Positions 1 through 5,341 of a DNA stretch of 5,427 bases are shown one piece after another. The notes under the pieces were generated by a model. The model did not search any database. It saw only the letters and a list, made by a program, of their open reading frames with translations, and was not told the origin of the DNA. This DNA is from Candidatus Krumholzibacteriia bacterium (GTDB taxonomy: Bacteria > Krumholzibacteriota > Krumholzibacteriia > LZORAL124-64-63): contig JALUJS010000097.1 in assembly GCA_027056825.1 (NCBI GenBank), positions 1 through 5,427 on the forward strand, given 5' to 3'. Position 1 is the first letter of the stretch; every line of letters begins with the position of its first letter. Position numbers and translations under genes: made by a program.

Positions 1-340
1 TTTCCTGGCCGCGAGGGTAAAAACGGCGGTGGCCGCGGGCGTGGCGCCGGAACGCCTCGCGGTGGACCCCGGCATCGGGTTCGGCAAGAAGCTGGAGCAC
101 AACCTGGCCCTGCTGGCGAACCTGCCCTGCCTGGCGGGTGGGCGGCCCCTGCTGCTGGGAGCCAGCCGCAAGCGTTTCATCGGGGAGATCACCGGCGCCG
201 ACACCCCCGACCGCCTGCCGGGCAGCCTCGCCGCGGCCGCGGTGGCCATGCGCGCCGGAGCCGCGGTGGTGCGCGTGCACGACGTGGCCGCTACCGTCCA
301 GTTTCTCCGGGTGCTGCAGGCCGTGGCCGACCGAGACTGA
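1..340 (+). CDS. folP: Dihydropteroate synthase, C-terminal part (5' end outside window)
   Basis: Dihydropteroate synthase condenses 6-hydroxymethyl-7,8-dihydropterin diphosphate with p-aminobenzoate to dihydropteroate in cytoplasmic folate synthesis. The reading frame is open from base 2 and gives 112 residues before the TGA at 338-340; the family is usually about 270-285 residues, so more than half lies upstream of the window. Visible family motifs are DPGIGFGK (fragment residues 22-29), the phosphate/sulfonamide-site loop GASRKRFIG (53-61), the GSLAAAAVAM helix (74-83) and the terminal VRVHDV (90-95) that closes the TIM barrel at the pterin-diphosphate site. The internal GTG at 29 is not the start, because homology to the family continues upstream of it to the window edge (FLAARVKTAV). 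The last 50 bp overlap the 3' end of the convergent minus-strand gene, and no terminator lies between them. Identification is firm. Confidence 0.95.
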   Translation, partial: FLAARVKTAVAAGVAPERLAVDPGIGFGKKLEHNLALLANLPCLAGGRPLLLGASRKRFIGEITGADTPDRLPGSLAAAAVAMRAGAAVVRVHDVAATVQFLRVLQAVADRD

Positions 341-1469
341 AGGCTCCGTTCCACGCCATGGTCAGCTGGTAGGTGAGGTTGCGGTGGTCGTCGGTCCACT
401 GCTTGACGAAGCCCGCCTCGATGACCAGTCCCGAATTCCCGGAAAACAGCAGCAGGTTCGCCCCCAGCTGGTCGTAGCGGTCCAGGCCGTACAGCGGGTC
501 CCCCAGGCCCGGCTTCAATCCGTCGCCCCGGTACCGCGACCAGCCCAGACGCAGCACCAGGTCCCGGCGCGCCGGCAGATCCGCGCGGGCCCACCACTGG
601 CCCCCGTCGCCGGTGGTCAGCGGCCGCGTGTCCGCGTCGTCCCGGGACCACAGGTGGTCGTAGCCGCACCGCCAGCGCAACGGTGCTCCGGGCCGCGGCG
701 GCTGGTCCCCGCCCGGGCCCACCGAGGCTCCGGCCAGGTACATGAGGTTCTGCTCCACGCGCCCGCTGAGGCTGACCTGGCCCCCGGCGTGGGCCCACAT
801 GAACTGTCCGCGCAGACCCACCCATCCATTCGCCGGCGAGACCGCGTGGGCCGAAGCGATCTCGAACTCCTCGGCCCGGATCGCTCCCTCGCGCACGCGC
901 CAGTCGATCCAGGTATCGGACCGGTAGTGGTCGCGATCCACCCGCAGTTGGAATCCCTCCTCCACCTCGGTGGCGAACTTGCGCACGTCGTCCAGGATCG
1001 CGTCGTGGATCGCGTGTGTGGGAACCAGGGTGCCGGCGATGGCGTGGACTCCCGGCAGGGCGCGGTGGATAATCCGCAACACGGGCCGGTGGATGTCCAG
1101 GCTCTCGTCATCGCCGAGGTTGCGGCCCAGCAGGAGCCCCCCCTCGAGGACCAGGCCCGCCGAGGCGCGGTAGCGCAGGCGCGGTTCGGCCAGGTACAGG
1201 AACCAGGTCCGGCCCAGGATGTCCGGCAGGTTGAAGATTTCGAGGTTCTTGAACACCACCGCCGATTCCACCGCCAGGTCCAGGCTCCCTTGCGGTCGCG
1301 CGGTGAGCGTGGGCACGCCCCGGCTGATTCCCGTCAACGTGCTGCCGGGGATGGCGGAGACCTCCTGACCGCGGGCGCCGCCGGCCCCGCCCACCGCGCA
1401 CCACGCCAGGCACGCCAGGCACGCCAAGCTCGTCGCCAACTTCCGGAGATGCGGTCGGGCGATCCTCAA
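291..1469 (-). CDS. Putative outer-membrane beta-barrel protein, secreted, function unknown
   Basis: No named family is recognised. The chosen start is a TTG at 1469-1467 that overlaps the TGA of the upstream synthase gene (TTGA) and has a purine-rich GGGAAAGG eight bases ahead; no ATG or GTG is better placed. This gives 392 residues. The N-terminus MRIARPHLRKL, a hydrophobic LATSLACLACLAWCAV stretch and a small-residue region ending ARG-QE (about residue 34) form a Sec signal peptide; no proper lipobox is seen. The mature part has many alternating polar/hydrophobic segments rich in W, Y and R, for example TWFLYLAEPRLRYRA, LVLEGGLLLGRN, DTWIDWRVREG, WVGLRGQFMW, DLVLRLGWSRY and NLTYQLTMAWNGAF, as expected of transmembrane beta strands. 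The reading frame continues about 13 residues (GRPRPAAPGETGR) past the probable last strand, antisense to the end of folP. A role as a porin or as an exporter for the neighbouring synthase's product is possible but unproven. Confidence 0.72.
   Translation of the reverse strand: MRIARPHLRKLATSLACLACLAWCAVGGAGGARGQEVSAIPGSTLTGISRGVPTLTARPQGSLDLAVESAVVFKNLEIFNLPDILGRTWFLYLAEPRLRYRASAGLVLEGGLLLGRNLGDDESLDIHRPVLRIIHRALPGVHAIAGTLVPTHAIHDAILDDVRKFATEVEEGFQLRVDRDHYRSDTWIDWRVREGAIRAEEFEIASAHAVSPANGWVGLRGQFMWAHAGGQVSLSGRVEQNLMYLAGASVGPGGDQPPRPGAPLRWRCGYDHLWSRDDADTRPLTTGDGGQWWARADLPARRDLVLRLGWSRYRGDGLKPGLGDPLYGLDRYDQLGANLLLFSGNSGLVIEAGFVKQWTDDHRNLTYQLTMAWNGAFSLGRPRPAAPGETGR
1402..1428. repeat. Three tandem 9-bp units inside a signal-peptide coding region
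   Basis: CACGCCAGG occurs twice and is followed by CACGCCAAG (one mismatch), head to tail. Read on the minus strand the units encode Leu-Ala-Cys, Leu-Ala-Cys, Leu-Ala, in the hydrophobic core of the barrel protein's signal peptide. Because the unit is 9 bp, gain or loss of a copy keeps the frame and would only change the length of the core by three residues. Confidence 0.8.
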
Positions 1470-3316
1470 CGGAGAAACCTTTCCCGCCAGATCTCGAAAT
1501 CCAGGATGGTCTTGACCAGGGCGAAGCGATGCCGGGCCCCGCCCAGGTACTCTTGGCGCAGTTCCGACACTGTCGGGACATCCAGAACGCCGGACTCGGC
1601 GATGCGCTCGTCGGCGAGGTACCTGCGCACCAGCCCGTGGATACGCCCGGTCCCGAAGTCGTGAATGTCGAAGATGAAGCCCTGCTTGCGTCCCTTCCAC
1701 ACCCGCGCCGGCGCGTAGCGTTCCAGGAGCTTGCGGTGCAGGAACTTGCCGTAGCCCCGTCCCCGGGTCTTGAAACGGGTCGGCATGGCGCAGATGAAAT
1801 CCACGAGGTCGCGGTCGTAGTAGGGGCACACCTGGTCCACCTGCAGGGCGTTGTGGATGGCCCCGGCCTTGAGCAGGACCCCGTGCATCACGAAGTACTT
1901 GGCCAGGGCCATGCGCAAGCGCTCGTACAGGGGGATGTCGGTCCGGTCGCGCAGGTAGCGTCCGAGTTCGAAATCCGTGGCGCGGATGTCGCGGCCCAGC
2001 AGGGTCGACAACCTGCGGCCGGTGAACTTCTTGTGGAAGATCCACGCGAACTCGTCCTGCTGCAGGAGGTCCGCGACGCAGCGGGTGGGCGTGCTCAGGC
2101 CCAGATCGAAGCAGCGGTCCACGAAGTCCGCCATCCGGGCAAGGGGGCCGCGCAACGCGCGCGGCACGATCCGGTAGTACCAGTACCAGGGCCGCAGGTC
2201 CCAGTTGCCGTACAGGCCGTCCGGACCGTCCCCGGCCATGACCTCCCGGAATTCCCGGGCCACCTCCCGGGTCACCACGAGGTTGGGAATGGCGGAAATG
2301 TCGGCCATGGGCTGGCCGAAAACCTCCGGAAGTTCATCCAGCGCGGCAAAGCATTCGTCCTCGGTGATGTACATGCAGCGGTGGTCACTGATCCCGAAAT
2401 ATTCGGCCACCCGTCTGGCGCGCGGCACCTCGTCGTGGTGCCTGTTGGTCGAGCCGAGGGTGTAGGCTGTCACCTCCCGCTGGAACTCCCGGACCATGAC
2501 GGCGACCATCATGCCGGTGTCCAGACCGCCGCTGAGGTAGGTCGCCACCGGGACCTTATTCTCCGGCAAGCGCGCCTCGATCGCCCCGAGCACCAGACCC
2601 TGCAGGTGGTCGACGAGCCTGTCCTCGCTCCAGTCGTCCACCTGGCTGAATTCCCAGGTTTCACCGATGACGTGGTGGTAAGTCTCCCGGCGCGCGGTCC
2701 CCTCCTCCCAGGTCATGTATTCCCCGACAGGCAGGCTCATGATGTCCCGGTAGATGGTCCAGGGCGGGCTGACGAAGCCCAGGGAGAAGTACTCCCGGGC
2801 GCCCTGTTCGCCGACCTCCAGCGACGCCAGCTGGGAGCGAACCAGACCCGTAAGGTCGGACGCGAAGACGAGCCCGCCGGGAAGGTCGGCCGCGTAGAGG
2901 CGTTTCAATCCATAGGGGTCGACGGCAAGGAAGAGCCGCTGCTCGAGGGTGTCGAAAACCGCGGCCGCGAAACTCCCGGGCAGATGCTTGAGGAACAGGA
3001 CGCCATGGCGAAGAAAGGCGTCCAGGAAAACCTCGGCGCCGGTGGTCCCGGCGACGGTGAAACCCTTGGCCTCAAGGGTGCGGCGCAGAACCTCGGCCCT
3101 GGCCAGGGACGCGTCGAGCAGACAGACATGGCGGCCGTCCGGGCTGCGGCTCCAACTGTCTCCCCTGACAGCCAATCCATATCCGGGACCGGACAACACC
3201 TTGTCGGGCTTTCCGGGGGTGGCACCCTGGCGGTGACACCGAGCCAAATGAACCTGCAAGTCCCCGTCGGTATGATCGGTTGCAGGAGGCCCCACCAGTC
3301 CGAAGAACCTTCCCAT
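1466..3316 (-). CDS. Asparagine-synthase-like amidotransferase with a degenerate glutaminase domain
   Basis: A cytoplasmic AsnB-superfamily protein of 616 residues (E. coli AsnB is about 554). Residues 1-160 form an Ntn-type glutaminase-like domain, recognisable from GSFAAAVFD (114-122), AVDPYGLKRLY (131-141) and FASDLTGLV (151-159). It begins MGRFFGLVG: the catalytic Cys2 of MCG is absent, and the NGEIYN motif is replaced by LLDASLA (66-72). Residues from about 230 form the synthetase domain: PP-loop SGGLDT (262-267, normally SGGxDS), DEVPRARRVAEYFGI (295-309), QPMADISAIPN (335-345), GDGPDGLYG (362-370, normally GEGxDELFG), CPYYDRDLVDFICAMP (497-512) and RKQGF (543-547). Adenylation of a carboxylate with PPi release is therefore likely, but glutamine hydrolysis is not. 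The ATG at 3316 is chosen because homology begins there; an in-frame extension to 3484 would cross the promoter region. The start has only a weak AAGAAG-type ribosome site. Alternatives to ammonia-dependent asparagine synthesis are beta-lactam-synthetase-like or lasso-cyclase-like chemistry, or amidation of a cell-surface sugar. The substrate is unknown. Confidence 0.9.
   Translation of the reverse strand: MGRFFGLVGPPATDHTDGDLQVHLARCHRQGATPGKPDKVLSGPGYGLAVRGDSWSRSPDGRHVCLLDASLARAEVLRRTLEAKGFTVAGTTGAEVFLDAFLRHGVLFLKHLPGSFAAAVFDTLEQRLFLAVDPYGLKRLYAADLPGGLVFASDLTGLVRSQLASLEVGEQGAREYFSLGFVSPPWTIYRDIMSLPVGEYMTWEEGTARRETYHHVIGETWEFSQVDDWSEDRLVDHLQGLVLGAIEARLPENKVPVATYLSGGLDTGMMVAVMVREFQREVTAYTLGSTNRHHDEVPRARRVAEYFGISDHRCMYITEDECFAALDELPEVFGQPMADISAIPNLVVTREVAREFREVMAGDGPDGLYGNWDLRPWYWYYRIVPRALRGPLARMADFVDRCFDLGLSTPTRCVADLLQQDEFAWIFHKKFTGRRLSTLLGRDIRATDFELGRYLRDRTDIPLYERLRMALAKYFVMHGVLLKAGAIHNALQVDQVCPYYDRDLVDFICAMPTRFKTRGRGYGKFLHRKLLERYAPARVWKGRKQGFIFDIHDFGTGRIHGLVRRYLADERIAESGVLDVPTVSELRQEYLGGARHRFALVKTILDFEIWRERFLR
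1478..1485 (-). promoter_or_regulatory. Ribosome binding site deciding the TTG start of the beta-barrel gene
   Basis: GGGAAAGG on the minus strand lies inside the last codons of the synthase gene, eight bases before a TTG whose last two bases are the first two of the synthase TGA. A purine run at this spacing supports TTG as the start and suggests that ribosomes ending the synthase re-initiate on the barrel gene. The site is not a perfect anti-16S match, so the support is moderate. Confidence 0.5.
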
Positions 3317-3382
3317 TGCTTCTTCTTCGCTTCCGCCTAGATCCCGACATCCTTGCCTGTGACGGCAAATCGTCCCACACCA

Positions 3383-3396
3383 TGACCTTAAGGTCA
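3383..3396. promoter_or_regulatory. Perfect 14-bp palindrome, candidate operator
   Basis: TGACCTTAAGGTCA is identical to its reverse complement and has no loop, which is typical of a binding site for a dimeric regulator rather than an RNA hairpin. Its centre (3389.5) is about 62 bases upstream of the start point predicted for the plus-strand promoter, a spacing commonly used by activators that contact RNA polymerase from upstream. It also lies in the 5' leader or promoter region of the divergent synthase gene, so one regulator could serve both genes. The regulator is not identifiable from this window. Confidence 0.5.
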
Positions 3397-3416
3397 ACAA
3401 CCTTGCAAAACTGTTC

Positions 3417-3445
3417 TTGACTTTTTGTGATTTTTGCTTTATAGT
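3417..3445 (+). promoter_or_regulatory. Sigma70-type promoter for the secreted Cys-rich protein gene
   Basis: TTGACT (3417-3422, five of six to consensus) and TATAGT (3440-3445, five of six) are separated by exactly 17 bases of T-rich DNA. Transcription would start near 3452, giving a leader of about 84 bases before the ATG at 3536. The match is strong, the orientation is correct and the region is AT-rich within a GC-rich genome. The organism's own sigma preferences are unknown. Confidence 0.75.
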
Positions 3446-3461
3446 CATGGCAATCAAGCAT
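3438..3461 (-). promoter_or_regulatory. Possible weak promoter for the synthase/barrel unit (minus strand)
   Basis: On the minus strand TATAAA (3443-3438) is a good -10 match, with a poor upstream TCGTCA-like -35 about 18 bases away, extending slightly past 3461. It overlaps the -10 of the plus-strand promoter, so the two would be mutually exclusive. A TTGACC within the palindrome is an alternative -35 but lacks a good -10. The evidence is weak; some promoter for this unit must lie in the intergenic region unless it is read from elsewhere. Confidence 0.25.
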
Positions 3462-3465
3462 TGAC

Positions 3466-3486
3466 GAATGACTCCCAAAGTCATTC
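3466..3486 (+). promoter_or_regulatory. Leader hairpin (8-bp perfect stem, 5-base loop)
   Basis: GAATGACT, a CCCAA loop and AGTCATTC form a perfect inverted repeat beginning about 14 bases after the predicted transcription start and ending about 36 bases before the ribosome binding site. It has no U-run, so it is not a terminator. It could protect the 5' end of the mRNA, or at the DNA level be an operator just downstream of the promoter. The hexamer AGTCAT/ATGACT also occurs a third time at 3443-3448, overlapping the -10. Confidence 0.5.
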
Positions 3487-3521
3487 CTTATGTTGTGTGA
3501 CAATGGTACCGAACGGGGACT

Positions 3522-3530
3522 GGAGGAAGG
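3522..3530 (+). promoter_or_regulatory. Ribosome binding site deciding the start at 3536
   Basis: GGAGGAAGG lies five bases before the ATG at 3536-3538 (nine from the end of GGAGG). It selects the MKKLF start, which begins a textbook signal peptide, over the in-frame ATG at 3503 and a further upstream start at 3434 that would lie inside the promoter. Confidence 0.85.
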
Positions 3531-3535
3531 TTCAA

Positions 3536-4294
3536 ATGAAAAAGTTGTTCATGTTGCTGGGGGTCATCACCCTCATCTGCAGCGCCGGGGTCAGCCTGGC
3601 CGCCAATCCCATGACTGTGATTCCCATGAAGGATTCGCAGCAGTTCATCGATTTCCAGTACGGCGGCATGCCCACCGCCGACAAGTGCGCCGGCGCGGCC
3701 AAGGACGTCCAGTGCTGCAAGATCGGCAACGAGAACCCTTGGGCCTACGCCGTGAAGGATTTCGTCACCGGTGAGCAGACCTTCAGCTACATCTTCCTGG
3801 CCGAACCGTCCTGCGGCTGCGTGACGGGGTTCGCCCCGAACAAGATCCGGATCGCCATCAATGTCGATCCCGAGGATGTGCCCGTGACCATGGTCGCCTA
3901 CGCCACCTTCGAGGAAACCAACATCGATGCCGCCGGCAAGGAAGTGCCCGGGCCGGTCATCTGCACCTCGCCCACCTACGAGGCCACGATCACCGAGCCG
4001 GGCGGCTATGTCTGTGAAATCCCCATGAACACGGACTGCTCCTGCTCCTACTGGGGTTACAACTACGCCTTGAGCATGCATCTGACCAACCGGCTGGAGA
4101 GTCCCATCGACCTGGTGACCGACGCCACCCCCGTGGGCGGCAAGAGTTGGGTGGATGCGGGAACCGGCTGGGAAGACCTGGGCATGTACCAGTTCCCCGG
4201 CGAGCTCAAGATGACCACCAAGATCGACTGCTGCTCCGAGCCCGTGGCCGACGACCGGCCCAGCTGGGGCTCGCTGAAGGCGCAGTTCCGGTAG
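3536..4294 (+). CDS. Secreted cysteine-rich protein of unknown function
   Basis: No family is recognised. The protein has 252 residues: a Sec signal peptide (MKKLF, then a hydrophobic core to about residue 19, VSLA-ANP cleavage near 22-23; Cys15 sits in the core without a lipobox) and a mature part of about 230 residues. The mature part holds 11 cysteines at 51, 60, 61, 93, 95, 143, 160, 168, 170, 232 and 233, arranged as CC, CxC, CxC and CC with single ones between. That pattern suggests several disulfides or metal binding in the periplasm or outside the cell. The middle (KIRIAINVDPEDVPVTMVAYATF, about 103-125, and EATITEPGGYVCEIP, about 149-163) looks like a beta-sandwich. The C-terminus is charged and ends in a short tail, PSWGSLKAQFR. 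The gene has its own strong promoter, a leader hairpin and a terminator, so it is probably a monocistronic and possibly highly expressed unit. Gene reality is near certain; function is open. Confidence 0.88.
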   Translation: MKKLFMLLGVITLICSAGVSLAANPMTVIPMKDSQQFIDFQYGGMPTADKCAGAAKDVQCCKIGNENPWAYAVKDFVTGEQTFSYIFLAEPSCGCVTGFAPNKIRIAINVDPEDVPVTMVAYATFEETNIDAAGKEVPGPVICTSPTYEATITEPGGYVCEIPMNTDCSCSYWGYNYALSMHLTNRLESPIDLVTDATPVGGKSWVDAGTGWEDLGMYQFPGELKMTTKIDCCSEPVADDRPSWGSLKAQFR

Positions 4295-4304
4295 GATCCC
4301 CGCC

Positions 4305-4355
4305 GTACGGAGGAAGAAGAAGGGCCCGGGATGACTCCCGGGCCCTTTTCCGTAC
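4305..4355 (+). terminator. Strong intrinsic terminator, possibly bidirectional
   Basis: An 11-bp perfect stem (4320-4330 with 4337-4347, core GGGCCCGGG/CCCGGGCCC) with loop ATGACT is followed by TTTT (the stem end and U-run overlap), placed 25 bases after the stop of the Cys-rich protein gene. An outer pairing GTACGGA (4305-4311) with TCCGTAC (4349-4355) could form around it. Read on the minus strand the same stem is followed by TTCTTCTTCC, a poorer U-tract, so it may also end porB transcripts, whose stop lies 28 bases away on the other side. It occupies most of the 89-bp convergent gap. Confidence 0.88.
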
Positions 4356-4383
4356 CATTTCGTCAGGCCACCCGACTGAGCGG

Positions 4384-5325
4384 TCAGGAGTTGGTCATCT
4401 CCTCCAGCTTCAGCAGGCGCTGCCACTGGTCGTCCACCCACTTCTGGCTGGCCTCCAGCAGGTGCTCGTTACCGGGCTTGAACAGGTGCTTGAAACGGCC
4501 CTGCTTCTTCATCCAGTCGACCACCGGCGTCGGTTCCTTCGGCTTGTGGTTGATCTTGTAGACGCCGTTCTCGACCTCGAACAGGGGCCAGAAGTTGTTC
4601 TCCACGGCCTCCCGCGCCAGGTCCTGCCCGATGGCGGTGTCGAAGTGCCAGCCCACGGGGCAGGGCATCAGGATATTGATGAACGCGGGGCCGTCCACGG
4701 CCAAGGCTTTCTCCACCTTGGTGGCCAGGTCGCGCCAGTGGAACGGCGTGGTCTGGGCCACGTAGGGGATGTTGTGGGCGACCATGATGGAGGTCAGGTC
4801 CTTGCGGTTCTGTTCCTTGCCCTGCTTCACCTCGCCGGCCGGAGCGGTTGAGGTGTGGGCCCCCAGGGGGGTGGCCCCGGACCGCTGGATGCCGGTGTTC
4901 ATGTAGGCCTCGTTGTCGTAGCACACGTAGAGCATGTTGTGGCCACGCTCCATGGCGCCGGACAGGGACTGCAGGCCGATGTCGTAGGTGCCGCCGTCGC
5001 CGCCGAAGGCGATGAAGTTGATCTTCTCGCGCTCGACCGGCAGCTCGCCGCGCTTCTTCAGCGCGCGGAAGGCGGTCTCGGCGCCGCTGATGGTCGCCGC
5101 GGCGTTCTCGAACGCACTGTGGATGAACGAGGTCTTCCACGCGGTATACGGGAAGATGGTGGTGACCACTTCCATGCATCCGGTGGCGCTGCCGACCACG
5201 GTGTCGCGGCCGGCGGTGAGCATGACCTGGCGCAGGATGTTGGCGCCGGTGCAGCCCGCGCAGGCGCGATGTCCTCCGGTCAGGAGGTCTTCGCGCTGCG
5301 TCAATGTCTTCAGATTGACAGCCAT
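4384..5325 (-). CDS. porB: Pyruvate:ferredoxin oxidoreductase, beta (TPP-binding) subunit
   Basis: The beta subunit binds thiamine diphosphate and one [4Fe-4S] cluster. With the alpha subunit (and a gamma/delta part elsewhere or fused) it oxidises pyruvate to acetyl-CoA and CO2 and reduces ferredoxin, in the cytoplasm. At 313 residues it has typical PorB length. Seen: GHRACAGCTG (Cys22, Cys25), SATGCMEV (Cys50) and MPCPVGW (Cys222), the four expected cluster ligands; the TPP/Mg motif GGDGGTYDIGLQSL (108-121) with YDNEAYMNTGIQRSG (136-150); and the PorB-type KINHKPK stretch near the C-terminus. The ATG at 5325 is preceded by AAAGGAGG seven bases upstream. The gene lies 16 bases after the porA stop, so the two are co-transcribed. 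Other 2-oxoacid:ferredoxin oxidoreductases share the fold, but the Cys pattern and long C-terminal region favour the pyruvate type. Confidence 0.95.
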   Translation of the reverse strand: MAVNLKTLTQREDLLTGGHRACAGCTGANILRQVMLTAGRDTVVGSATGCMEVVTTIFPYTAWKTSFIHSAFENAAATISGAETAFRALKKRGELPVEREKINFIAFGGDGGTYDIGLQSLSGAMERGHNMLYVCYDNEAYMNTGIQRSGATPLGAHTSTAPAGEVKQGKEQNRKDLTSIMVAHNIPYVAQTTPFHWRDLATKVEKALAVDGPAFINILMPCPVGWHFDTAIGQDLAREAVENNFWPLFEVENGVYKINHKPKEPTPVVDWMKKQGRFKHLFKPGNEHLLEASQKWVDDQWQRLLKLEEMTNS

Positions 5326-5332
5326 GATCCGT

Positions 5333-5340
5333 CCTCCTTT
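5333..5340 (-). promoter_or_regulatory. Ribosome binding site of porB
   Basis: AAAGGAGG on the minus strand begins one base after the porA TAG and ends seven bases before the porB ATG. It confirms that start and shows that the species uses strong Shine-Dalgarno sites. Confidence 0.9.
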
Positions 5341-5341
5341 C

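Larger units (their letters stand above)
3317..3535. other. Divergent intergenic regulatory region
   Basis: This 219-bp stretch separates two divergent genes and is visibly richer in A/T (roughly 3400-3460) than the flanking coding DNA. It holds a near-consensus promoter for the plus strand, a 14-bp palindrome upstream of that promoter, a hairpin in the plus-strand leader and a possible weaker minus-strand promoter overlapping the plus-strand -10. Apparent reading frames on both strands run into it only as in-frame extensions of the two flanking genes; neither extension has a convincing ribosome site. No separate small gene is supported. Confidence 0.8.

Noticed and set aside
341..370. Terminator between folP and the convergent barrel gene
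   Set aside because: No stem with a U-run is visible; the two coding regions overlap instead.
138..1664. 508-codon open frame on the plus strand across the barrel gene
   Set aside because: It is antisense to a gene with a signal peptide and barrel pattern. The translation is low-complexity Arg/Pro/Val/Gln-rich, as expected of a mirror frame in GC-rich DNA, and overlaps folP in another frame.
1470..2045. N-terminal extension of the barrel gene to an ATG at 2045
   Set aside because: These 192 codons overlap the conserved synthetase domain in another frame and precede a signal peptide that must be N-terminal.
1529..3340. 603-codon open frame on the plus strand across the synthase gene
   Set aside because: The opposite strand encodes clear AsnB-family motifs along its whole length. 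This frame has no domain pattern and a composition typical of an antisense shadow.
3317..3484. N-terminal extension of the synthase to an ATG at 3484
   Set aside because: It would add 56 residues unrelated to the family, start within the leader hairpin of the divergent gene and cross the promoter region; family homology begins at the ATG at 3316.
1466..4294. Lasso-peptide or other RiPP cluster around the synthase-like gene
   Set aside because: The loss of the Cys nucleophile is suggestive, but no short precursor gene, PqqD-like carrier domain, transglutaminase-like protease or ABC exporter is present in the window, and the 252-residue secreted protein has an ordinary Sec signal rather than a leader peptide.
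3488..4441. 317-codon open frame on the minus strand opposite the Cys-rich protein
   Set aside because: It is Gly/His/Asp/Val-rich with no signal or motif, and runs through the terminator and into porB. The plus strand has promoter, ribosome site and signal peptide.
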